DNA from: Polytrichum commune
Taxonomy: Eukaryota > Streptophyta > Polytrichopsida > Polytrichales > Polytrichaceae
Assembly: GCA_950295325.1 (NCBI GenBank)
Contig: OX485805.1
Span: 53,714,758 to 53,778,757 of the forward strand
Length of the DNA: 64,000 nucleotides
Reading direction: 5' to 3'
In this document: positions 11,193-21,515 of the stretch, in pieces
Position numbering within the stretch: position 1 is the stretch's first letter
How the letters are laid out: each line of letters begins with the position of its first letter
The notes under the pieces: generated by a model
Told to the model about the DNA's origin: nothing
Databases searched by the model: none
The model's input: only the letters and a program-made list of their open reading frames with translations
Made by a program: the position numbers and the translations under genes

Positions 11193-13699
11193 GCAGGTAG
11201 CTGGGTACCATGGCCTGGTACTGTTCTATTACTACCAAATACCTACTGGACCATTGTCACAAGGAACCATTTTGACGACAACTAAAGAATTTGTTACCTT
11301 GCACATACTAGAAGATATCAGATGATGTCATTTTTCTGGAACTTATAAGCACCTGAATAAATGGCTCGGGATTCATGGCATTTATGTACACTCATCCATC
11401 GTGGACGAAGGGGCTCTAGTAAAAACATGTTCCCTACAAGGTTTATGGTCGTTTCATTCCAGCTAGATTTCATTAGACTTATTGGATGTTTTTGATGTTA
11501 ATTTCAGAGTTAAATAATATGAAAATAATCATTTACAAGTTATAATATAAATCACACAATGGTAATATAATATTCATTAGACCCAATGGCAGTTTAATTG
11601 ATCGTCACAATTCTTAATTGTGCATAAGACCCACCTCTTTTTAATCTTGATGTTCCTAACTCAATATTCGGTAGATTATGAAATTATCCACTTGCTGCCA
11701 TGTAGGACACCAGGTAGATTTTTCATTCATTCAAATTTCTTTGGTTCCTGAAGCCTTCAAAGTCTAGTATAAAGTGAACTTGGACCGTCTCCGACTTCTC
11801 GACCAATCACATAATTTGTATATCACAGGTCAAGGGCCCTCAAGTTGTAGTGTAAAAGTGGCCCACTATATATATATATCAAGAAAGAACCAAAGTGAGT
11901 TCATAAAATCAAAATTGGGCCACATATTCAATCTACATTGATTATGATCGACATTGTGGGCATATGTACAGTTTCCCTTACCCTTCACATCCTATGTTGT
12001 GGTCCATAATATTATCAATCACCATCATGCATGAAAATAGCATGCAATGCTAGTTACACTTGATGTTTCAACCACTCAATAGGTTATCAATCTTTCACTT
12101 TTGGTTGGTGGGTAAGGTATCAATTGGAAGTAGTTGAAAATGCAAATCCAACTTGAACATACACTCATGTCCTAAGACCAAGAATTGAAGGAGAAATCAT
12201 AAAAAATTGACATGTTTGATTTCACGGGAAGTTCATTGTCAAATTTTTATTAAACCATGTGAGAAATTTTTTTACAAAAGTTTTGAATTACTAGAGCTTG
12301 GATAAAATGACCCATACAATATTATATTGAAGATAGGATAGGTGGTATTTAGTTTTTATTAATAATGTAGGGTATGTAATATTTGGACGAACGAAGAATT
12401 TATGTGCGGTTCAATGAATGTGTTTGGATTGGACTAGAAATCACCTTAATTGAGTATAAGTCATCCAATTTAGAAGTTGGCATTGGACTTCTTGGTTTAG
12501 GGCCATTTCACACACAAGCCAAGAGCCACGGCCATGAAATTGTGAGAGCCCAAAAGAAGTGTCCAAAGGTTGTCCCAAGGCACTTCCAAAATCATGTAGT
12601 GTGGTCACATGCCTTCAAGTGTAATGAGAAATCATATGTAAATGGGTCCTCAACCAAATGCTATTTCAAGAAATTGCTATTCCTATGAGGTCCTCACACA
12701 TGATAAAATAAGATAAATCAACAATTGTGAGATTTCAGAGTGCCATGGTCTCCAGTTGTATGTTAGGCCTATCTCCAAGAGGTGGTTTTTGAAAATAATC
12801 CAAATTACCATGGTCCATGTTCCATTCGATACCATGTAGAAATCCATGTAGACTTTACATCAATCTTCCATTCACTTACTCCAATAGTTGCTCAAGCATA
12901 GTGTGAAGCAAACATAGATCAGCTCCGCCTCTCCCACCGATGAGAGTGCTTGAAGTGCAATGGCCACGGGCCCTGAGTTTTGATTGTACTTTTGAGGAAG
13001 TTTAATGTTATTGTAGGATGTGTTTTGGAACATGAAGGGGTTTTATGTGACTTGGCTTTTAATCTCATAAACAAATTTGAAGGTTCAACACAAGGTTAAC
13101 CAAGTTTGAGACACAAGTCGCAGCTTCTTCTTCACGACAAGCATGGTGCCACACTCTCTGGACCGTAAAATGAACCAATCCAACTCATCTAGCATACAAA
13201 CTAAGCAGTAAGTCTAGAGAGGTGAATAATGACAATGTTAAAATTTTGAGGGTTGAAATGGAAGAAGATAATGAAAGCTCTAAGGGTGTTATGGAAGACA
13301 AAACTATGGAAAAGATTGTGTTATGATTAGAGCATTAGATTGCTCGTAGTCATAGGATTGTGATCGTTAGAGGTATATGAATGAATAAGGTTTGAATAAT
13401 CCCATATGCTTTAATTGCTAGTTGATTAAGGAGTGGATCTTGAATACTTCTTGCACTTGAAGGAGCCTTTGGGGTGCTTTGCGTTGGAGGTGCATTGGTG
13501 CACGTTCAGAGCATCGGTTGGTACTTGGATGTTTAGAGCATTGTAGGTGTTCAAGTGCACATTTGGAACTTGTGAGTGTTGCATTAAGTGTTTCTAATGC
13601 TTGAGTGCATATTTGATGCAATTGACTATTGATTTGAGTTGGTTGAATGCAATTCTGCATATTTGAGAATATTGAAGGTGATTTGAATATATTAAGGAT
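11193..13699. other. AT-rich intergenic stretch, no gene supported
   Basis: An open frame of 101 codons at 12383-12688 (+) has no motif I recognise and no good start context, and I treat it as chance. From 13440 to 13690 the sequence becomes repetitive in wording (GCACATTTG-, TTGAGTG-), grading into the minisatellite that follows. Confidence 0.4.
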
Positions 13700-14170
13700 G
13701 CAAAGGCACATTTGAGTTGAAAAAGGTGGTTTGAGGGTGTAACGGCACATTTGAGTTGAAGAAGTCTTGATTTGAGTTGTTTGAGGGTGCAATGCTACAT
13801 TTGAGTTGAAGAGGGCATAAATTGAGTGGTTTGAAGGTGTAACGACACATTTGAGTTGAAGAAGACATGATTTGAGTGGTTCGAAAGTGCACTGGCACAT
13901 TTAAGTTGAAACATGCCTTATTTGAGTCATTTGAGGGTGTAAAAGCACAATTGAATTAAGGAGGGTCTGATTTGAGTGATTTGAGGGTACAAAGGCACAT
14001 TTAAAAGCAAGAGGATTCATTTGAGTTCAAGAGGATTTGATTTGAGTGGATTGAATGTACAAAAACACATTTGAAAGCAACATGGCTCATTTGAGTTCAA
14101 AAAAATTTGACTTCAAGAGGATATAACCTAAGTGGATTGAGGTGCAAGGAGACATTTGAATCTATGAGGG
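13700..14170. repeat. Minisatellite, unit about 50 bp
   Basis: The string CACATTTGAGTTGAA or a near match recurs at about 13707, 13746, 13795, 13845, 13896, 13946, 13996 and 14066. That gives a core period of 49-50 bp, with shorter or longer units at the ends. Each unit also carries TGATTTGAGTGGTTTGAGGG. The array ends about 120 bp before the copia gag reading frame, so it could belong to the leader or terminal repeat of that element. Confidence 0.7.
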
Positions 14171-14472
14171 GTTCAATCACTTTAAGAGGGGTTGATTGAG
14201 TTTGTGAAGTCATTGAGTGCATATAATCGCTTAGAAAGAGCTCATTTGAATTACTGACTAGTATATCTTCATTCTTTGAGCATGAGATAGCATCACTTGA
14301 AAATTTTCAATATTTGGAAGTTCAAATTGGAGATGGGATTGGCTTCCATAGACCTTTGGGGTATTATGGATGAATATGAAGAAGCTCCATCTTCCAACGT
14401 TGATTCCAAAGTGAAAAAACAAAAATACAAAAGGTTTGTTGAAAAGACAATGTCTATCATCGCACTCAACTT

Positions 14473-15241
14473 CCCGGGTAGGGCACTCATACATGTATTT
14501 AATAACCCATCTATGACGGAAGGGTATTTATCATGGGGCTATTTATCTAAGAAATTGGAATTCTTTACACCCTATCAGTACAGATAAATCTAAATTTTGT
14601 CATTTTAGATGACCCTATTTGTATTTATAAAGTCGCAAGTGAACTAGTTTCTAGTACCCTATGTTCCTTATAATTTTTATATTTGACCCCATGAATGACA
14701 AATCATAGGACTCTTGAAAGTTTGTAGTGAAAATTCAATAAACCATGTCTAAACTGAAGACATCAAACAATGTCTCAAAACATAAAAACTTGAAGCATTA
14801 TTAGGACCTCCTATTGTTCCAAAACATACATCAAACAATGTTCAAATCAAACAAACTTGAAGCAAGCAACCCTAGGGAAAAATCAAAGATACAACGCACA
14901 AAGCAAAGAACACCAAAACCCTCGTCATCCAAATTTTTCATTCGGGAATTTGGATTGAAAATGGATAGTTTTTCATCCATTGACCACCATAAAATGCATT
15001 GTATACCTCTGCCTCAATATTTTTTTCTCTACCTACTATTCCCAACCCTATTTTAGATTGAAAGAATTAGATAAATTGATGCATTATATGATACCCTTAT
15101 TTTTTTATACATACAACTTTGTAATTGAAGAGGTGCTTCATTATATCGAAGAATTGTATAAATTTTCTCACAAATGAATAAAAAATACCCTACATTCTTT
15201 CTCACATGGTTTAATAAATTTTCGCGAGTGCCCTACCCGGG
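14473..15241. mobile_element. 8-bp-TSD DNA element inserted in copia gag
   Basis: 769 bp bounded by CCCGGGTAGGGCACTC and its reverse complement GAGTGCCCTACCCGGG, with looser pairing inward to about 34 bp. The target duplication CTCAACTT is exact at 14465-14472 and 15242-15249. The gag frame (SIIALNF | GNYLAHIKSCK) resumes across it. The interior is AT-rich without a convincing reading frame. Termini and TSD length resemble the CACGGGTAG elements further right. Eight-base duplications suit the hAT class, but that assignment rests on TSD length alone. Confidence 0.85.
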
Positions 15242-15423
15242 CTCAACTTCGCAGGTAATTACCTTGCGCACATCAAGAGTTGCAAAAGACCAACGGATAC
15301 ATAGAAGACCTTTTGCAACATTCATGAGACGAGGAGTTTGTCCAAAATTATCGATCTTCATTCATCGCAAGTTTTCATGAGCAAAAAAATGATGACTTAT
15401 TGGACCACATTAACAAGGTCAAG

Positions 15424-15823
15424 AAAAACACAATATTCATTACAATGAGAGTTTTCCAGTGAATTGAGAGTACATAAAGCAAACTATTAATCCAAGAATG
15501 AAATGAAAACCACTGGAAAGTTGTAGAGTACAAGTAAAAAAATAACATTTGATTTTCTGCCGTAAATTCCATTAAAATGAGAGTATGTTAAGCTGGGAAA
15601 TCGACTCATTTAGGTCGACTCAACCTAAATTGACAAAATATTGTCCTCATTTAGGTCGACTCAACCTAAATGAGTCGATTTCCCAGCTTAACATACTCTC
15701 ATTTTAATGGAAACTACACGTCTGAAGTATAATCTAGTATTTATCAACCTAACATGACTTTTAGGTGTCCAAATGGCCATTATTATTTTGAGAGGATCCC
15801 ACTCTCTCAAAATATTGAATATC
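15424..15823. mobile_element. Hairpin-bearing insertion in copia gag
   Basis: About 400 bp separate HINKVK from LVDQFVCLEV in the gag frame. The ends pair loosely: AACACAATATTCA..TGAGAG on the left against AACACGATATTCAA..TGAGAG read in reverse from the right. A near-perfect long hairpin (15567-15712) sits in the middle. The target duplication is unclear, with GAAA at both ends at best. The boundaries are set by the gag frame and are good to about 10 bp. Confidence 0.55.
15567..15712. repeat. Long near-perfect hairpin, 48-bp perfect arms
   Basis: The arms start TTCCATTAAAATGAGAGTAT on the left and close with the exact reverse complement on the right. They match without error for 48 bp and, with a few mismatches, to about 63 bp, leaving a loop of about 20 bp. 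Each arm contains ATTTAGGTCGACTCAACCTA plus AAT in the same orientation (about 15608 and 15648), itself an 8-bp stem with a 7-bp loop. A foldback transposon core is the simplest reading. A small-RNA precursor is possible but untested. Confidence 0.85.
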
Positions 15824-16478
15824 GTGTTGAAACTCGTAGATCAGTTTGTTTGCTTGGAGGTACTTGTGATAAATGGACATATTATCATGACTTTGCTCGA
15901 GAGTTTGTCACCCGCTTACAAACTCTTGATCATCACCTTTGAGACCATGCTCATGAAGGAGCTGATTATGAAGTATGTGACAACACGTTTGATACACGAG
16001 ATGTCCAAGAGGAAGGAGAACAAATTCCAATGTAATGATATCATAATAATGTTGGTCAAAGCAAAGGAGGCAATTCATCTTCGGGTAAAGACATCAAGAG
16101 GTGTTATTTTTGTGACAAACCGGGACACATACTACGTATTGCAACAAGGCAAAGAACAAGGACAAAGATAATGCAAACAACACCAAAGATAATGATAATT
16201 GCGCATTTACAACACAACATATTAGAACATATTTGTAGATCATATGTAGGTGGATCACGGATTTGAAAGCAACAAAATACATGATTTTCCATATGGTGGC
16301 ATTTGATACATACGAGATAATTACTTCATGCAATATTTGTTTAGGTGATGATAACATTGTGAAAGTAATCAAAATGGATTCTATTGGTGTTGAAGTGTAG
16401 GTGAAATACAAAGCCAAAAAACATTCATATAGAAAATGATCTCCATGTACCCAAGTTACAACAAAAACACACCCCCCC

Positions 16479-17645
16479 AAAAAAATCATAAATTTAAAAA
16501 ATATAAAAAAATATATCTAATCACACCAAATTGCAACACTTTAGGCATTGAGCATATTTTTTATTATTTGAAATCTTCTTTAGTGTATTTTTCATTTTTT
16601 TAATGTTAACGTCAATTTATGTCAATCTTCCAAGATTTTGATAAATGGCAAACTCTACAAATAAAATAAATTTTATAAAATAAATTCATGATGTATATTG
16701 CATGTACCTTTAGGGTCTTGAAAATAACCTCAAAGTACCATTTTATCTACTAGTGGGATGCCAATTATTTAAGAACTTTAGATAAATAGCCCACCTTTAA
16801 ATAACCCCTGACCACACATGATTTACAAAATCATATAGCTAGTGACCTCCCCATGATGTGTTTCTTGAGGCTAGATGCAATTGATCTTGGAATGGTCAAT
16901 GCATCCAAATGGCTAAGCATTAGAAAGAGCATGAAAAGCTCTATAAGATAAATTTTTGGTTTGCAAAAAAGACTAACAAAATTTGAAAGAGATATCATCA
17001 TATGTTTCTTGGACCTCCCATATTATGTGGTTAGTTGAAATGAGTTGGTTAATAATGTGCACCCATTGTTTTATACCCAATATGTTTTATATGGAGTCTT
17101 TGTTATTAGTATGGCCCACACAAAATTTACCATAATTTGCATACTTCTATGAATGGTTACCATTTGGAGTGGTGATACTATGAGGGGCCAACTTCTATAA
17201 ATGAAAATGACAAAAGCATGGGGGGCACACTTCCAATATTTTCCAAAAAGGGGATGGAATATAACAAAGGGTGGCATTTATTTTTCAAAAGTAAAAATTA
17301 TACTAAAATTACACTTAACAAAGGATGGCATCTATACCTAATACTTATGTTAAAAAAAACCTAGCCTACTAGTTATTGGGTTTTTTTAAGAAAATATCAC
17401 AAGTAACATACATATACAAATATCCCAAGAGAAAAATCAAAAGTTGAGATTATTTTGCAAGATTATTGTCTAGACCTTAGGAGACCATATGATCTTTGTC
17501 TTAGGAGAATATTCTCTATCCCATGAGAGGAGCCAACAAGTGAGGCAAATTTCATTCATGAGAATTCATATTTCATTCATTCAAGGCAACCCTTAGGGAT
17601 GTATGAAAGGCATTCCCTAAACCCTAATGGGGGGGAGCTCATTTT

Positions 17646-17648
<3 letters not shown>
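16479..17648. other. AT-rich intergenic stretch, no gene supported
   Basis: The copia relic stops at a C-tract/A-tract (16471-16488). Nothing downstream continues into integrase or reverse transcriptase. Short open frames on both strands have low-complexity composition and no motifs. Confidence 0.4.

Positions 17649-17715
<67 letters not shown>
17649..17715. repeat. (CT)n microsatellite
   Basis: An uninterrupted CT tract of about 33 units. It creates a Leu/Ser-rich open frame on the plus strand and an Arg/Glu-rich one on the minus strand; both are artefacts of the repeat. Confidence 0.97.
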
Positions 17716-17718
<3 letters not shown>

Positions 17719-17847
17719 CCGTGTAGCAAACAAGGGTGTGTGGGGGCGAACACAATGGGGTGTGTACAAGCCCCATTACAAGCATGTATCTATTTTGGCC
17801 CTTTTTCTTTGTTAAACATTGCAGCAAGGAGACACGCAAGAGAGGTA

Positions 17848-18030
17848 TTAAAGAACTCAAGAGTCATACAACGCAAGTTTAGGGTGGTGAGAGTCAAGCG
17901 CGAGAGGGGTCAAAGCACTCAAAGGTCACACAACGCAAGTTTCGTAAGGCATGTATTGGGCACAAGAGATGGATCGAAGAACTCAAGAGTCAGACAACTC
18001 ACGTTCTCGGTGGTGGGTATCGATGTTTGT
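17848..18030. repeat. Degenerate tandem repeat, unit about 62 bp
   Basis: The phrase (G)AACTCAAGAGTCATACAACG, followed by CAAGTTT and a GGTGGTG tail, appears three times in diverging form with its CTCAA anchor at about 17856, 17918 and 17981. No coding role is supported, although the frame stays open across the repeat. Confidence 0.5.
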
Positions 18031-19525
18031 GAGGCAAGGACCTTGAATACATCTTTTGGTAAGTCTCTAATGGGTGTTGTGGCGGTGGCGAGATAGGGGT
18101 GGATTTTTGGGTGAATTTGTATTGGAATCTTGAAAAATATCTTTATTACTTTATGTCCAAATCTCTTCTTCTTTTTAGTTTCTTCATATACATATTTGGT
18201 TAGGGATATGAATGCTCCAAAATCATAATTAAGAATACACCACTTCAAAGGACTTGAATTCCAATATAACATAATTTAAAAGTCCTCAAAATGGACACCA
18301 AGGAAAATTAATTACCCCCCCCCCCTTAAAAGTATGTCAAATATTGCACGTATCACAACATTTTACACTATGTGTGGCTCCCGTGAATAGAAGTAGTCTG
18401 GCTAAATCACCTCACCAAGCACCAATTTTAACAACTTAACCTTAAATAACATGTTTTTTTATTTTATTTCAAACATTTCAAAACCCTGCATATCTTTTCT
18501 TAGAAAAATAAACATTTATTTTATTACCAAAAATATATCCTTACAATGCCAAGGGGACCCAAAGCAGCAGAGAGCGGGGTAAACTCTGCATACTTAAGCT
18601 GGATTTAGTATCATTGGGCCATCGTATAAGTACAAATCTGTGAAGTGTATAAGTACACATTAATGTACATGATGTAGAGGTAAATGACAGGAAGGCTATT
18701 TGAGCTACTTGGAGTCATGATTGCTACTTGTAGACTTTAAGGCAATCATCGATGAAAGGTTTTTCACTGTCCAGCTAAGTGTCGCGAAGTTTATTGATTC
18801 GTAACTTCATCATAAAACATACGGACAATGAATATCTTTCTCTCAGGAGATTAATCTGCTCAAGTGAGTTAAAGAAGTGCTTGTATGCTCCTAAGCAGTC
18901 CATCACTCCAGCAACAAAATTTGTTCAAGGTGTTCCATCACCAAGTTAGCCTTGAAATCAAATCTCATCAATTCTTCTTCAGTGCTGACACTAATTCTAT
19001 GGCACAACAGAGGCGATCTCACCTGAACTTACTTGATACTCTTTATCAGACTACTAATTCCTCATCATCACAGGAAGTGGGAGGCTCCTGTTTGTAAAAG
19101 TACAGGCTGTTCATCATGACATACTTGCCCACGATTTCTTGAGGCTGCAGGCAAATTGGCGACAAACGTGGATTTGCATGAATGCGAAGCATGCCGACAC
19201 TCCTGATTGTAAGCGTTGACATTGACCATGTGTGACTTCATACAGTTGTCAGTGTGGAAGTGTTTGCAAGACTTTTGCCTTCGTATTTGCAGGCCACAGG
19301 GGCTTTGCAAATGCACACACATCAGTTGTCCTTGTTGAAGGACCAGAATATAGTTCTGAAGTTTTCTAACTAGGGACCAACAATATTGGAGAGCTAAGTT
19401 TGGAGAACATTGCTTCAATCCTGAAGAATAAAATCAACAAAGGTAGCAAAAGTCCAACTAAAATACGTTGACTTAAGGAAAGGAATGAGTTTTCTTGAAC
19501 CTGCAGATTATTGCTTGTGGATTAA
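18031..19525. other. Intergenic, no gene supported
   Basis: From about 18540 the composition becomes more balanced than in the AT-rich flanks. An open frame of 116 codons on the minus strand (19068-19418) is Cys/His-rich but matches no domain I know, and its frame has no splice partners I can see. There is a C-tract at 18317-18326. Confidence 0.4.
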
Positions 19526-20119
19526 GGGGTTGTTTACATCATGGACCATGAAGTCGTTCCTTGCTCCTTTGAAATATATGATCGGCGGTTGAACTCGTCC
19601 CAGGATCCTTTCAGTTTACATCAAGAAAAAAAATGTAAGAGTAACCATGGAAACTTGAGGTTCTCAAAGGGTCTATTATGAGGCGTACATTATCCACTCT
19701 CATGATCCAACGGGTTTTGCAGTAGGAGAGGCAAAAGAGGTTCTCTCACTGCAAATGTCAAGGGACCATGACAAAGAAGTGCCATTTTAATCACTTTTTC
19801 AAAGAAAAATTAATGTGTCTTTTTTTCCCCCCCAAACGTTTTTATAGTTACGAGGAAATAAGAGAAGACAAGGAGAAGGTCAAACATGAAGAAAATTCTC
19901 AACAATGCCCTTTTTGGACATATATTAAAAACATCAGCACATACACTTTTTGATGCATGGTCACTTGGTTCACATTTGGTTTACACCTAGTTAAGGGCCC
20001 AAAGACTTTAAGAGTACATTTTCAAAAATTGAACCATGGAAATGTGATGATGAAGTGTGACCATGAAAAACTGCCCTCTGACATGGGACAACTTCATGGT
20101 CAATGGTGTACACAGCGCC
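19526..20119. mobile_element. Tourist-like MITE (TWA target), copy 1
   Basis: 594 bp flanked by TAA on both sides (19523-19525, 20120-20122). The termini are inverted: GGGGTTGTTTACATCATGGA on the left, and GGCGCTGTGTACACCATTGA read in reverse from the right. The TWA target and G-rich ends fit the PIF/Harbinger (Tourist) class. The interior aligns with the copy at 29614 over most of its length, including a run of GACAAAGAA and a CATATATT(A/G)AAAA block. No transposase frame is present. Confidence 0.75.
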
Positions 20120-20122
20120 TAA

Positions 20123-21515
20123 GTTTCCAGGTTGCTGATTACTGGAGAGTCAGTCAAAATACAGACTTGTCATTTGCCAATACTTGAAAGAAAGCTTGGC
20201 AACAACTTCAGCAGTTAATTATATTCCTCTTGATGTTTTATCTTTTCCATCCCAATGTTTAATTTCCACAAATTCCAGAAATTACTCATACCAATCAGTC
20301 TTGTTCATGCGCCTCACAAAGTCAGGATCACACAATCTGGATTTTCAGGCATTGGATCAAAGGGGGTTAAATCTACTTCACATGTCTGGATGAGGAAACA
20401 TCACTTCACGTCACTTCAGTCAAGCCTTGTTTGTGTGATTGAATAACCTCCTTGAAAATGGAAACCCAATTGTTGTCAAGTCAAGGATTTGCTGAACCTC
20501 CGCAGACCCAACTGGCATGGAATGAAAGGGACATTGCAGCTCATACTCACTCCCTATGTAGTTTCCACCCTATAATATGCATGGCCAGCCATATACTGGT
20601 GATGAGTGATGAGGCCAAATGATTGTAGCAGCAGGTACATGCGGTATCACAGATTCTCTCAACCACTGGTTAGCAATCACTCGCATTGTGCACAGGTTCC
20701 CTCAACAACTTTAATTCCTCATGACCTCAGATTTCACATCATGCAGATTTGATTCTACTGTGTGCATGTTCAATGCGCACACAGTAGTGGCAATTCAAGT
20801 AGAAGTTTGCCTTCTCTTGAACTCCAAGAGTGCGGACACACTCATGTGAATCACTACGCAGAGCAGCATATAAACACAACCCTCGTACATCACAAAATTC
20901 ACTACAAGACAATGAAGATTGGATGCTCTAAACTGTTGAAAGAGCGATTGATATCCACGTCAAACAGAACTATACCAGGAGCTTGAAATCAGATACACAA
21001 TCACAGACTTCTTCTGGGAAGTCGCAATGCACGAGAGTGGCAATCGCAAAGTTAGCTGCCTAACATTACGAAATAGGAAGATATGACCAGATCCTGCAAT
21101 GAGAACGCATGTAGAAACAATGGCCATTTATTCAATTCAAAAATTAGTAGATAGAGTCTCGTGCAAGCATGTTGAGCCATGGCCCTTGGGGAGGAATTAG
21201 CCATATGATGGTGACTCCAAGTGGGTCCATGGCTTCACACGAGCAGCCATACCCACACAATTCCGCATACACCAGTCAATTCAAAATCGGTCTGCAAATC
21301 AAACATGGTCCTCGCCAGATGAGCAAGAGAAAATGAGAATGACAGACTCTTTACGTCCAGTATCCCAATCGACACTAGTGCTACTACAAGGGTCTCCGAT
21401 GCGTTGCAGATACCCGAAAAATCACTCAAAGGAGAGGAATATTCCCTCCCTAAATGTTGGTCCACCAATGAGAGAGAAAGGGCTAATTAATCACCCTCAT
21501 CTCCATGTTTGTTGT
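20123..21515. other. 3' flank of XTH copy 2; no further gene
   Basis: Balanced composition, with no gene recognised. On the minus strand a candidate AATAAA (plus-strand TTTATT at 21126-21131) lies about 385 bp past the XTH stop codon and could mark its 3' end. A small inverted repeat around GTGTGCATG/GCGCACAC lies near 20760-20785. Confidence 0.4.

Larger units (their letters stand above)
14276..16478 (+). pseudogene. Ty1/copia retrotransposon gag-protease relic, split by two insertions
   Basis: Three blocks read as one copia gag-protease. Block 1 (14276-14472) has WKFKLEMGLASIDLWGIMDE and MSIIALNF. Block 2 (15250-15423), in shifting frames, has LAHIKSCK, then NIHET, then DDLLDHINKVK. Block 3 (from about 15826) has LVDQFVCLEV, TLLESLSPAYKLLI and MKELIMKYVTTRLIHEMSKR. 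A zinc knuckle follows (CYFCDKPGH at 16102-16128, last Cys reached only by a frameshift). Then comes a decayed protease (WITDLKATKYM where WI.DSGA..HM is expected; FDTYE, LGDDNIVKVI) and finally LHVPKLQ near 16450. Several frameshifts and stops make it dead, and integrase and reverse transcriptase are missing. The gaps between blocks are later insertions, described separately. Confidence 0.8.

Noticed and set aside
12383-12688. 101-codon plus-strand frame
   Set aside because: AT-rich setting, no motif, no splice partners; most likely chance.
13700-14170. CRISPR-like array
   Set aside because: The repeat and spacer are both degenerate copies of one 50-bp unit, in a plant nuclear context.
17599-18096. 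165-codon plus-strand frame through the CT tract
   Set aside because: The Ser/Leu run is the microsatellite, and the rest is a degenerate 62-bp repeat; no motif.
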